Assembly (NCBI GenBank): GCA_029204225.1
Contig: CM055092.1
Span: forward strand, 67,960,810-68,024,809
DNA from: Diphasiastrum complanatum
Lineage: Eukaryota > Streptophyta > Lycopodiopsida > Lycopodiales > Lycopodiaceae
DNA length: 64,000 nucleotides
Direction: 5' to 3'
The notes under the pieces are model-generated. The model saw only the letters and a list, made by a program, of their open reading frames with translations, ran no database searches and was not told where the DNA came from. Each line of letters starts with the position of its first letter. Position 1 is the first letter of the stretch. The translations under genes and the position numbers were made by a program. Shown here in pieces: positions 47,325-58,312 of this stretch.

Positions 47325-47568
47325 TCACTTACTGGATTTTTCAAAGAGTCCAATCATCTTCTGTGATAACCTTTTAGCCCAAAGATTGGCAAGCAATCCT
47401 ATTTTTCATGCAAAAAGTAAGCATATTGAAGTGGCTTATCATTTTGTGAGAGAACAAATCATGGCAAAGGAGGTGGAGCTTCAACAAGTTTTTATAAGGG
47501 AGTGTGTGGCTGATATCTTCACCAAAGCATTCGGAAAAGACTTGTTTATGAAGCATAGTTCTATCTAA
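47325..47568 (+). pseudogene. Copia RNase H fragment (plus), 3' part
   Basis: SKSPIIFCDNLLAQRLASNP, then AKSKHIEVAYHFVREQIMAK and ECVADIFTKAFGKDLF, the end of copia RNase H, ending TAA. Purine-rich GAAGAGGAAG (about 47588) and TGTGAAAAATTATC (from 47598) then mark the polypurine tract and the start of a 3' LTR. Confidence 0.75.
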
Positions 47569-47597
47569 ATCTATGCTAAAACTAGTTGAAGAGGAAG

Positions 47598-48240
47598 TGT
47601 GAAAAATTATCAACTAGTTTGGTTCTTATTTGGTATTTTTGGAGGCCAAAATGAAATCTCAAGTTAGAGATAGTCTCATATTTGTCAATAAAGGCCTAAA
47701 TGGTGGTTTTACTATTTTTGGCAAGTAGATAAGTGTAGGAGAATGGGAAAAGAAAAGGTTTGGATTTTATTGTCTCATGGTTATTGAATCAACTAGGTGG
47801 GCTTTTGACAATGATTATTAAACTTCCTTGAGCTGGTATGATATATCATGTTGCTCTTGCAAAATGGTGTTTGTAACTTGTGTGAGCTTTTTTTGATTTC
47901 ATCATGAAGAGTTTAGAGATTTTTTATTTTATTTTCTAGACTATTCGCAAGATTATTGGAATCAAATGTTGTGTAATTTTCATTGCCTAACATGATTAAA
48001 TCAAGAGTTGTAATTTGCTTAGCTTTTTATTGCTTAAGATTGATCAATCCAGAGACTAGCTCCTTCAATCACCATCATGCAAGTGCCCTTCTTTGTATGT
48101 GTAGTTCTCACCTCATAGCCCTTGCCTTTCTTATAATTATCATATCAATTGTCATTGTAGCCACTCATTGTACATCAAATCTATTTTTTTTTCATGCCAT
48201 TGTTTTTAACATTGAGCAATAATCATCTATATGAGACAGA
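47598..48240 (+). mobile_element. Start of a copia LTR; rest unclear
   Basis: It begins TGTGAAAAATTATCAACTAG directly after the polypurine tract. The end is not identified. A 79-codon frame at 47983-48222 has no recognisable domain. Confidence 0.35.
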
Positions 48241-50825
48241 AGAAACACTTCAAAGGGAAAAGACTCACACTAGTATCACACCTCTTTTATGATATAAATA
48301 GTAATTATATCATTGAAGAGTCAAGAACCATGTGAAGATAATTTAGTAGTTCTTTAATAGATTTCATGTTATATTATTACTTCAATCTTCAAGTAGTAAT
48401 TCTTTATCTATATGTGATGTCTCCAATCACAATTTAGGATGTTTTTCTAAGATGGATATAGCTATAGAAAATGGAATGTTATAACAAGTTTGAGGACAGG
48501 GAAAAAACTCCCAAACACTTAATCTAAAAGTGAAAAGTGTGCATTGTAAATTGAGTTTTAAAAATTCTTCGTATAGAAGTGCATGGAAGATTTACTCTTA
48601 TTCCATTCTCTAGAAGATAGCAAAATTTGAGAAGGGGTATTGGAGAAACAAATGGTGTTTTATGCCAAGACAATTATTGCTTCACTCATACTTATTCTAT
48701 TTTTTAAATATGAAAACTATATTTTATAGTTAAAGGTATAATTTTGATATTATCAAAATATAATAATTTGACATTTTTTAAGGCAACATGCTTGGATGGT
48801 GAAATTTGGTCTTATGCTATGAGTGGCACAAATATTTGAAATGTGTTAGCAGATCATTTGGAGAATGTTGAGATGTGGAGATAAAGATATAACAGTTGGA
48901 TTCAAAGTATATGAAATGAATTTTTGCATTAGTAAATCCTTGAATGGATTTAATCATTTTGATGATATTTTTCTAGTTTCATATGATATCAACCTTACTC
49001 AAAGTACTCATTGATGAAATCAAGCATACTACTAAATATGCAAATTTAAATTGCATAGATAAGAAGAACGTTTTAGTTGAAGTAGAATAAGCTTCTTTTT
49101 TAAACCAAAAATAATCAATCATAGTCATTGAGTTTTCATATCAATTTATATTTTGCACATTGAGTGCTAATGAGATCTCCAAAATGGAAACAAGGCCCCA
49201 CAGTTTTGTCAAATACTTGAATGCCTTTGGTGCATCAATTTGGAATCGAACTCCAAACATTGAGGTGAAGAATGCAGCCTTTTATAATTAAGCTATTGAA
49301 TGTATCCTTTTATATTTTTTTTAAAGTATTTTCTTAGTTGTTATTTTTGGTTCACTATCTAGAAGAAACACACATGTTTCATATAGTGAAATGTCCATCC
49401 AAAGGACACACTAATATTTATAGGAGATACACAATTGTTGTCATTAATTAGCATTCAATGCAAATTGTTCGAAGATCAACTTTTCCATTCGTACATGCTC
49501 ACATGGTATAAAAAATCATACTTGCAAAGATATTATTTGTTTTTGACAATATGAAATCATCGAAAATGGTCTTTTCTAGAATTTGGACATTTGATGTAGA
49601 CCTTTGAATTGTAAAGAAAATTTTCGTCAAGTGCATAGAACCTTTTGGATGATTCTGTACATCAACTTGTGTGAATTGTTATATATGCATCAAATAAAAT
49701 ACAAGTAACACATTCATAGAATTTTCATAATTATTTGTGATCTTTTAAACTCACTTTCTTATGCAACATAAAAATTTTACTATTTCAATCTCATTTTTTG
49801 AAGCTTTCACTATAATAATCATATGTCATGGAACTTTTAATTTTCACATCTTTACTTAAAATGTTTATTCTATTGAGCATGATAGAAAGCATACACAAAC
49901 TTTAGCTTAAGAATAATATATATAACATAGACATTTTTGTACAATTCTTCGATCATAATAAATAGATTAATTTTTTTATGATTTAATGAAGGATTTTATT
50001 AATACCAAAATTCCACTCATTTTCATAAAAAGAGCATCAAGATAATGTGAACAATATGTACATGCTTTGTTAAGGATTTAAATCATATCAATGCAACATC
50101 TTTGTTATGCATATATCAAGGAGTACTTAGCATAATTTCTAGGAAGATTTACAATGTCATATCAATCAAGGTCATTGAGCTTTACTGAACGCTTGTCTCT
50201 CCCAACTTATATTCTACATGTTGCATGCTTTAGAGGTCAAAAGATGAATATCAACATGCTTCTAAATTCTACATAGAGAAGCTGAAATTACATCAAAACA
50301 AGACCAAGATTTATGTTTCTCATCAACAAAGCACTTGACCTTAGTTCAAGAATATCTTATGAAAATTAAGGGAGTTTTGCAAAGATTAATTTAGAAATTT
50401 AGGCTCCAAGTAAACTTAGCTATGACTTCAAGAAAAATTCAACTTATCAAGAGTTTAAATACATCAACCAAAGAATATATTGAAGGCATATTATTTGTTT
50501 GGTAGTGATTCTTTAAAGGGGAACTAAGTGAAATTCCCATGAGTGACGATAGTGCACTTAGGGAGCTAAGTGCGATTTATATTGAGAAGTAATGGAAAGT
50601 TTCTCTATAATGAAAAAGAGTCACATAGTGCTAGACTGATGTAAGTATACTTTCGGCAAAAATCACCAAGGTAAGAAGCTCACAATGCTCACCTATTGAT
50701 GAAAGACAATTGAGGGCCTACTTCAAATGGTTTAGGAACCAATCTACTATCTTTATTTAAACCATTTACAAATTAAATAAGATAGTCTTCCATCACTTGG
50801 ATTGGGTACCAAAATTTTTAATAGT
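48241..50825. other. AT-rich DNA, no gene recognised
   Basis: About 2.6 kb with no frame longer than about 60 codons and no motif I can name. It may be a very old retrotransposon interior associated with the LTR at 50826-51489. Confidence 0.45.
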
Positions 50826-51489
50826 GTTGAAAGTACAACAAATTGGACATAAATGATTCTCTAATTGATTCTCAAGAGTGATTGATTGATTGAATAACCA
50901 ACTATTGAAAAACTAGCATTCAAAAATTGATCTAGATTGGCAATTTCAATCAAGAGCAATCAAAATAAGATCAAAACATGCAAATTTGACTTCACACGTG
51001 TGGTGTATGGCCTATAGTATGGTGTGTGAATAGAGAAGGATCTTCACTAAGTTTAGATTGCATACACATCACAAAATCATCACGCAAATAGAGTGGAACT
51101 CGAGATTGTCAATGAACTCCAAAATCTTGATCTCACTCACTTGGAAGGGATGAATGATAGTACAAAGTGGATCCTATCCTTGGTTGGATGAGTAGGTACA
51201 ACACGTGTTCAGGTACCAACAAGTCATTAGGTTGACCTAATCAAGTCAATTTTTACCAAATCATCAGGTATACCATCTATGGTAGTTAGTCAACACAAAC
51301 CTCCTTGATTTTAGGAGCTAACTCCTAAATTTCAGGAGACTTGACCAAACTTCTTGAATAACTCCTATGATTAGGATCTAACCCACCTAGGTTGATCTAC
51401 ACACGTGGGAACATGCTCTCACACATGTGATTTACAATGTACACAAAAAAATCTATACAAATCAAGCTAGAATTTGTCAATTTTCACAT
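50826..51489 (-). mobile_element. Copia LTR (minus), 664 bp
   Basis: It starts TGTTGAAAGTACAAC (50826) and ends GTCAATTTTCACA (51489), so in either orientation it has TG..CA. It is followed on the right by TTCTTCCTCAAATC, the complement of a purine tract, and then RNase H (minus). It holds CACACGTGTG at 50993-51002 and a G-box pair at 51412-51440. It aligns in layout with 44771-45550. Confidence 0.65.
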
Positions 51490-51491
51490 TC

Positions 51492-51985
51492 TTCCTCAAA
51501 TCTAACTTGATAAAATTATATTAGCTAGGCAAGTATTTAGTGAAAATATCAGCTAAGCAATCTGATGAGGTCACATGTTGGAGTTTGATCTCTTTGGCCT
51601 ACACCTTCTTCCTCACAAAGTGATGATCAATTTCGATGTGTTTGTCCCTTGCACGGAATGTAGGATTGGTTGCAAGTTGTTGGCCTAATTAATTGTGACA
51701 AAACATAGTAGGTACCTCCTCAGCCTCCATGACATGAAGCTTCACCAATAGCCTTTTAGCCATAGTACCTCCTTTGTTGTGGATGTCAAGGCTTTGTATT
51801 TAGATTCTATAGAGGAAAGTGAAATAGTATATTGCTTTTTGGAAAGCCAAGACACCATTCCATCACATAGAAATATTGCAAATGAACTAATAAATTTTCT
51901 ATGCATTTTGTCACCTACAAAATCAAAATCTGAGTAGGCTCTTAAGCCAACATTAGTCCCTTAATAAAGTATCTCAAAATTGTTG
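51492..51985 (-). pseudogene. Copia RNase H remnant (minus)
   Basis: Nucleotide-level counterpart of 45564-46090, including AAAGCCAAGACACCATTCCA against AAAGCCAAGATATTACTCCT and CTGAGTAGGCTCTTAAG against CCGAGTAGGCTCTCAAG. Stops are in every frame, so it is an older copy of the same domain. Confidence 0.6.
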
Positions 51986-51989
51986 GAGA

Positions 51990-52709
51990 AAGAGGGTGTG
52001 TCTTGTGTGAGAAACGAAACATAGCTCTAAAAAAAATGAAAACGAACACAAACTCGAACGGAAAGTGTTTGTGCAGTCTTGAATTTCATGGTTGTTTTGC
52101 TTGCACTATCTGTAAAACAACTTCTTCTTTGTCTGCGGATTTAATTGTTTTTTATGCTGTGCTGGTTTATGGTCTGGCTTTGATTGCTTCGGACCTTTCT
52201 TCTTCTTCTGCTTAGTCGTGCTCTTGTTGGTGTATAAGGCATGAGAATCAGCTGAGGAACTTCATTAGGGGATGATTAGAACTCAAAATGGGCCCTTTGT
52301 CAAGATGCCATTTTTGACTTTGCACACTTTCAATGCTTATGTGTCCCAATGAATGGTGTCCATCTGTGACAAACTATAAAAGTGGTTGACGGACGAAAAT
52401 TGAATTTAACTTTTTCGGCCAAATTTTTGTGATGTTCAAATATCCCGCCGGGCAGAACAAACAATTGTGATTGGACCACAATTACTACCCGAATACTCTT
52501 ATGCTGCCCGTCATTGTTCACTTGAGGTTGATTTGACGTCAATAGTCATAAACTGTGCTAATCCTTGTAGTTTAGGAACTTCTTGTCATTCATAGGTATA
52601 CCTCTCATTTTCTTCATTCTATCTCTTATTTTGGATTGTCATTCTTAGGTTTACCTCGCAATCTCTACATTCTCTCCATTCTCAGCTTGCGTACTCGTAT
52701 TTTCGACTA
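51990..52709. other. No gene recognised; left flank of the four-gene block
   Basis: Short frames only (52003-52215 plus, 52542-52330 minus). No terminal inverted repeat matching the right side (60.1-60.7 kb) was convincing. Confidence 0.35.
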
Positions 52710-53880
52710 ATGGCTACACATAATCGGAGACCAAGAGGAACCATTGATGCAATCAGTATTCACAATGAAAAGAATGCTAAAGATCAATGGATACCAAGAA
52801 TATATCAAAAATATCAATGGATCTTGATGCATCCCTCTGCAAAAGGCTCATTCCAAAAAAGAAAAAGATCGAATAGCATATATAGAAGCCTTGGAAAGGC
52901 GATAATGGACTTTAAAGTATCACTTGTCGGTCAAACTATCATGAAAGTTTTAGTTCAGCATGCTTATTTTCACAATGAGCTCAACATTCATGATCTGAAT
53001 CCAAATGATAGAAGGAAATGCAATTGTAAGTTTTCAAATTCAATTTTTTTAGAGTTAGCATTTTCTTTAAATTATATTTTTCTTGAGATGTTTTTGTTGG
53101 TTTTGCAGATTTGTATTCATCAAATTTCGTTGAATGACAAACAATTCAATCGATTGCAGAAATAATCGATGTCATACATTCTGATATCGGTATTTTACAA
53201 TATAAAGGTCATTCTCCAAAATCACTTTTAGAGTCAGGAGTTTTTTTTATGATCACACCTATTTTCCTGATAAAAATGATTTAGTTGGTAGATTAGAGCC
53301 ATATCCTCTACCAGATTTTTCGAGTGAGGAATGGATGCAACAATTTCAGAAACTTTTTGATCCAGGCTATATATTGATATTCAGAGTATATTAAAATGTA
53401 GCACTGGATCAAAGAATAATAGATTAAGTTGGTATCTACCTTTACTATTTTTGTTGATTTTTTTTTCCAAATGCAATGTTTGAAAAACAAAAAAATGTTT
53501 ATTTGTAAGGACTTGAGTGTTGATATAATTGCCGAGCTGTTGGATGATGGTTGGGATACAATACAAAATCAGCAAGTTGAGTGCAGAGTATGTTACTCAT
53601 CCATGACATTTAGATATCACATCGAAAAACAAATGCTCACTTTGCTGTCGTAAATAGAAGGTGGATTAAATGCAAAAATGTTTGGAAGCCACTTGATCAA
53701 GATTTTGGTATAAACCCTCAAGAGAAACTTTAGATAACAGTGAAAAGAAATGACAACATTCTTGCAATGGACGAGAAAGATTGGTGTCTCAATCACATTC
53801 GATCAGAGCTAGACATGTTGCAATTCGATCTACCTCAGTACTATCAATTTCGATTGAATGGTGTAAAGGTACGTTATGCC
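52710..53880 (+). pseudogene. Gene 1 of the 52.7-60.1 kb block, unknown protein
   Basis: It starts MATHNRRPRGTIDAISIHNE with a basic region (KGSFQKRKRSNSIYRSLGKA), then VGQTIMKVLVQHAYFHNELN. A probable 83-bp intron 53026-53108 (GTAAGT..TTTTGCAG) follows. Downstream coding pieces, in shifting frames, include DVIHSDIGILQYKGHSPKS, RLEPYPLPDFSSEEWMQQFQ and KLFDPGYILIF. After a gap come NRRWIKCKNVWKPLDQDFGI, a TAG (53731), and MDEKDWCLNHIRSELDMLQF (about 53770-53860), followed by a GTACGT donor-like word. I do not recognise the family. Clear amino-acid bias and splice words show that it once was a spliced gene; it converges on the H3-protease gene. Confidence 0.4.
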
Positions 53881-54164
53881 ATATAAAAATATTTTTTTTT
53901 TCTATTTCTAAGTGAATCGGTTTCATAAAATATATTAACTAAAACAATTTCTCTTGTGCAAGTAAGAGTAAGGCAGGAAGAGCATATAAAATGCAAAGAT
54001 ATTGGAACATCCATCAAAATTGAAGATCCATAGATTATGAACTATGGAATTTTGTATTATGTAATACAATTTTTTGTATACATCATTTTTGAAAATATAT
54101 GAACCACTTTTTCTATGAGGCTCTTTCATTTCTATGATCTCCATTTCCATGGTGCAAAACACAA

Positions 54165-54256
54165 TGTAATTGCAACTGGAGAATATGAGTTTTCAATAAC
54201 AAGATTCATTGTCTCCTGCAAGAAATGCATTATCTCCATCGGGGAGATCTCCATTA
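54165..54256 (-). pseudogene. Duplicate of the last protease exon
   Basis: EISPMEIMHFLQETMNLVIE then NSYSPVAI is a near copy of VSPMEIMHFRQETIKLVIEN in the last exon of the gene upstream (54837-54694), about 580 bp away in the same orientation. Confidence 0.55.
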
Positions 54257-54693
54257 GATATCGAATCGACGCTTGCCCTTGTTGAAGTCTCGTATATATC
54301 GGTTGTATTTTTTGTCTTCATTGCCTTGGTTTGTATTGTCCTTGTTTTGGCATATTTGAATATGTTCAGATGATGATCTGATCAAAGCTTTGCTGCAACA
54401 AATCTAAGCGAACTAATGTCGTGTGTTTGGATTGGTTGTGGAAAAGGTTCGATCAGATCATCATTATGAACTTATCCCAAAAAAAACATGGTAAAGGCAA
54501 GGCAGACCAAGGCTATGAAAAAAAACCATGTCGGAAAATCATAGAAATTGAAGACAAATGAATCATAACTTGAATTGATAAGAGAGAAAAAAACAAGTAA
54601 GAACAACCATAGAAAAACTGTAAATATATTTCTATTAAAATTTTCTATACATGTGTCTCATCCACATCAAGTGAGACGAATATTTAATCAGTA

Positions 54694-56725
54694 TCAACTA
54701 TCTATGATCTCTAAATCCATTTCTCTAGTTGGAAGTAGCTTGGGTGGAGAACACTCGACCACTGCAACTGGATATGAATTTTCGATCACAAGCTTTATGG
54801 TCTCCTGCCTAAAGTGCATTATCTCCATTGGGGAGACCTTCGGACGTTTAAACCGAAAAAAAAAACATAAACACAGTTAAATGTAATTAATCAAAGATCA
54901 GTTAATAGAAATTTGAATATGAAAAAAACAAAAACACAGTTAAAAACTATTAATCGAAAATTACCTTTTTCAGATTTGGAAGTCCATCTTGTAGTGCAAG
55001 CCAATTAAAAAAGTGTTTGGCATTGCATACGGTATACCAACTACAACTGACAGAATCAACTTGCTGAGAGGACTGCAAAATCCAAATTTTAACATTATGA
55101 GATATCGGATCAACGCGCAGGATGTTATAATTAAATCTACAACGGAAACAGGCGCAAGAACATTATGAAAAGAAACCAAACAATAACTACAAGGGCGCGT
55201 TGAACCGATATTGATAAATTTTTACTTCTGCATCAACAATTTTTAGCTTCGTATATGCTTTTGCATTTGGTATTGAAAAGAGTTCCAATATTTTCTGGAT
55301 ATGGCTCCTGGCAATTTTGTGTGTGTGTGTGTGTGTGTAATAGAGTTCATCTTTAAACAAATTGGATTACACACACCCTCATCATTGACGTATAAGGACA
55401 ACACATATAAGCTCCAATGATTACTGCAATCAAAAAACAATAAATCTATGAAAATCAATGTGAATTCAAAATTCATATGAAAAATTTAACATAATAAAAT
55501 CTGAACTAAAGACAATTACTTTGCTATGTATGGCAACACGAGAATTGGAGTCCCTTGTTTGACATATTGGAGCATATCATCGTGCAGACTTTTGAAATCA
55601 GGAAAATCCAATACAGCCATGAATTAAAGGGGAAACAATGTTACATCTATAGAAAGTGGGGTCTGAAAAAACTCCATCTGGTTTTGAATGGCTCCATCTC
55701 CTACATTGTCACCTAGCATTTTATCCCTACTTTCTAATTCACCTGTATCTAAACTAAAAAGGGGGAGACTAGCATTGGTCTTTGACATCCTAAAACTGTA
55801 TCGAGGACATAAAACTTTAAGATATGTGTTTAACAAGTGGTCATACTGTACATATTGAGGAATATTTACAAAGGCAAGTGCAGGGTGTGACGGAAGTAAT
55901 ACAAATAAACCAGAAAAAGAATTGTCATTCAAAATTGATTCTACCTTTACATTAACAAAATCATCTAAATTATTTTCTAGAATAGGTGGAGAAGAACTAA
56001 TATTTATAAGGGTAGGAGGAGGAGATTTATTAGGAGAGGAAGATTTAACAGGAGAAGGTAAAGATGGAGTTCTAGGAGAAGGAGAAGGAGACTTAGGAGG
56101 AGAATTGAGAGGAGAATGCCTAGAAGAAAGAATCTCATCTAGAGGAGATGGCTTGGAAAAATCCCTCGCTTTATTTGGAGGGTCAAGAAACCTCTCCTTC
56201 TTTGAAATATTCCCGCTCTGTATATAAATAACAAGTTGGGATGATTGAGATTGCTTTTGTTTTCTCCTCTCTGAATCTTGTTTTGGAGTAGAGGAGGGAG
56301 CAGGTCTAAAGTATTCTGCAAATTTGTCATATGTGTCTTGAAGCCTGAACACAATCTCCATGGGCATGATGGTCACCCTCTTGGCATGGACAACTACAAC
56401 AATAGTATTTGAAAAAAATTTCACTTGAAAGTCCTCATATGCAGTGTGCAGCGTCTCAATTGCCGTTTATAGTCCATCTCACATCTGCAGATAGACTTCT
56501 TGTAACTTTTCTGATGGATCTATGTATGTGAGCTTTCAAAATCAGAAGGTTATTTGTCTTCTGTAGCTTCCAAATATCCTTGAGCTAGGGTGGGTCTCTT
56601 CTTCTGCCCCTTGGCCTAGGAGGAGGTGGTGGTGGACGAGTTGGTGGTGGTGGATTTCCCTGACCTGCTTCTGAGATTGGTATTCCACCAGGGTGGCCTC
56701 GTGCTATTTGCTTGGTCCACACCAT
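54694..56725 (-). pseudogene. Histone H3-like domain fused to a C48 (Ulp1/adenain-like) protease
   Basis: Exon 1 begins MVWTKQIARGHPGG at 56725. TKQ.AR...GG sits at the same residues as in histone H3. The tail then turns Pro/Arg-rich. Codon 47 is TAG, and from residue 48 LKDIWKLQKTNNLLILK aligns without gaps to H3 alphaN/alpha1, through SADVRW at the H3 DLRF position. After a frameshift near 56467 comes AIETLHTAY (alpha2), then HAKRVTIMPMEIVFRL (H3 alpha3). A Ser/Pro/Lys linker of ~150 residues leads to NVGDGAIQNQMEFF, one TAA (55624-55626), then DDMLQYVKQGTPILVLPYIA. Exon 2 (55423) gives NHWSLYVLSLYVND, with the protease His; exon 3 (55072-54965) QQVDSVSCSWYTVCNAKHFF, with Gln and Cys; exon 4 (54837-54694) VSPMEIMHFRQETIKLVIEN. 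The expected Asp position reads NS, not DS. All introns have GT..AG ends. Confidence 0.7.
55317..55339. repeat. (GT)n microsatellite in the protease gene
   Basis: About 11 GT units directly after the codons where the protease Asp is expected (MNSI on the minus strand). It may have expanded inside the exon or at its end. Confidence 0.9.
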
Positions 56726-56984
56726 TAATGTCCAATATCATATCAGCGCGCGAAGAAGGGGAACCCAGGATCAGAAGTCATGCCAAGCACTTTGAACCGA
56801 TACTTGAGCTCAACTAAACCAGTAGCTGATAGCGGATGGCCACACACGAGTAATAGTGAATCGTACGAAATTTGTTTCGACCGTGCTGAATCGCTATCGC
56901 ATGGATGTAAAAGATTGTAAGAACTTTAAGCAATAAAATTTCAACATTGTCCATCAATATATATAGAGAAAATCCGAAATGAAA
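56726..56984. promoter_or_regulatory. Divergent promoter region between genes 2 and 3
   Basis: About 260 bp separate the start of the H3-protease gene (minus) and the first codons of gene 3 (plus). It contains a TATATATA run near 56956 facing gene 3. The function is inferred from the arrangement only. Confidence 0.35.
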
Positions 56985-58117
56985 AGATTGATGAGTCTGT
57001 TGAATCTTTAACTGTTCCATTGATCGAAGCATCTGCACCTACTCCAGTTGATGCAGATGATGTAGATATTGATATAGGGGTTAAAGCTGAAGCATCTATG
57101 GCTTCAGATCATAGAAAAACTCTCTCTCATTCTATAATCCTCTCTGATTTTCTTCCATCTGCATCTCCTGTTAATCAATTAACTCTACTCGATGTTCCTT
57201 TATATTTTATAAATAATGAAAGTTATATTTTATTGAATGATATAGAAGATGTTTTGAATTTGAGAGAGGATGAAATCCTCTCAATTTTTGCTCAAAATTT
57301 ATCTGAATTTTTTGACATTGTTGATTACTCATATGATGACCTTGAAAGTGAGATAGATTATGATAAAGATGGCAATTGGAAATCTGGCAAATAGGCCTTG
57401 GAGGTCATGATTGCAAAATCTAAAGCCTATGAAAAAACTTTGCCTATAGAGGAGGAATTTTTGGAATTCCAAAGAAAATATCCCCCAAGGCCTAGATATA
57501 TCCCCTCCAGAAATGTAGAGGCCATTGGAGAACATGCCATTAGCAGAGCAAACGTTGCTGGTTACGATGATTATGATCTGGTACGTAGATATTATATTGG
57601 TATCGATATTGTTCAGTTTTCTTATTGAGATTGCAGTGTTATGTATAATTCTAAATTTATTTTCTTTTCTCGTTTACAGGATGCTATTGAAATAGATGCC
57701 TTTGGTATGAGACATGGAGATGTTCGTGGAGTATTATCCAGGAGAAAAGATGTGTCTCTATCTCATTATTTGAAACACTTTCAAAATAATGAGATTTGTG
57801 TATATCATTCATCTTTTAATCCATATGCAACCACTGTCATTATGGCCATCAAATCATTATCAATTTGTTTAGGAGGCCATAACTACGCAAGAGGAACATA
57901 TAAAATTTTTTTTGTGAAAAGAAGTTTGGCTACTAAGATATTGAGTTATACTCCCAATGAGATTACAAAAAGATCATCTGTAATGGCCTTTTATTCGGGT
58001 TACATTGATATGAGCAAGAGGAAAAATTTAGAATTTTTGGATCCATAGAAAAGGAGATTATTCCTTCATGACAACACCATCCGTCTGAATCTTGAAGAGG
58101 ATGATGATGATAATTAG
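56985..58117 (+). pseudogene. Gene 3 of the block, unknown two-exon protein
   Basis: Exon 1 reads EKIDESVESLTVPLIEASAP, an acidic stretch VDADDVDIDIG, then NQLTLLDVPLYFINNESYIL and LNDIEDVLNLREDEILSIFA. After a TAG at 57392 it continues LEVMIAKSKAYEKTLPIEEE and FQRKYPPRPRYIPSRNVEAI to YDDYDL (57580). The intron is 57581-57679 (GTACGT..TTTACAG). Exon 2 reads DAIEIDAFGMRHGDVRGVLS, LSHYLKHFQNNEICVYHSSF, ICLGGHNYARGTYKIFF and SSVMAFYSGYIDMSKRK, a TAG at 58046, and an acidic tail ending DDDDN at 58117. Only two stops interrupt about 370 residues, so decay is mild. I do not recognise the family and suggest no activity. It converges on gene 4. Confidence 0.45.
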
Positions 58118-58312
58118 TTAATTTTCTATAATAGATTTTTGATATATTACAAGGATCTCTCTTTTGTTATGAATTTGAATGCCTTTTGAAATATCGTAAT
58201 ACTTGGCGAGTTTTTAGCTTGATATCTAAATTGTGCTCTTCTATAAAACCACTGAAAAAGTTGAACTGTGTCCTCCATGATTTGTTGCTCTATGAAATAC
58301 TCCCCTTGCTTG

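Noticed and set aside
54165-54837. The PMEIMHF.QET exons as a second and third histone H3 alphaN helix
   Set aside because: The words resemble H3 REIRRYQKST, but the exon directly upstream (QQVDSVSCSWYTVCNAKHFF) is the Cys block of a C48 protease, so these are better read as the protease C-terminal helix.
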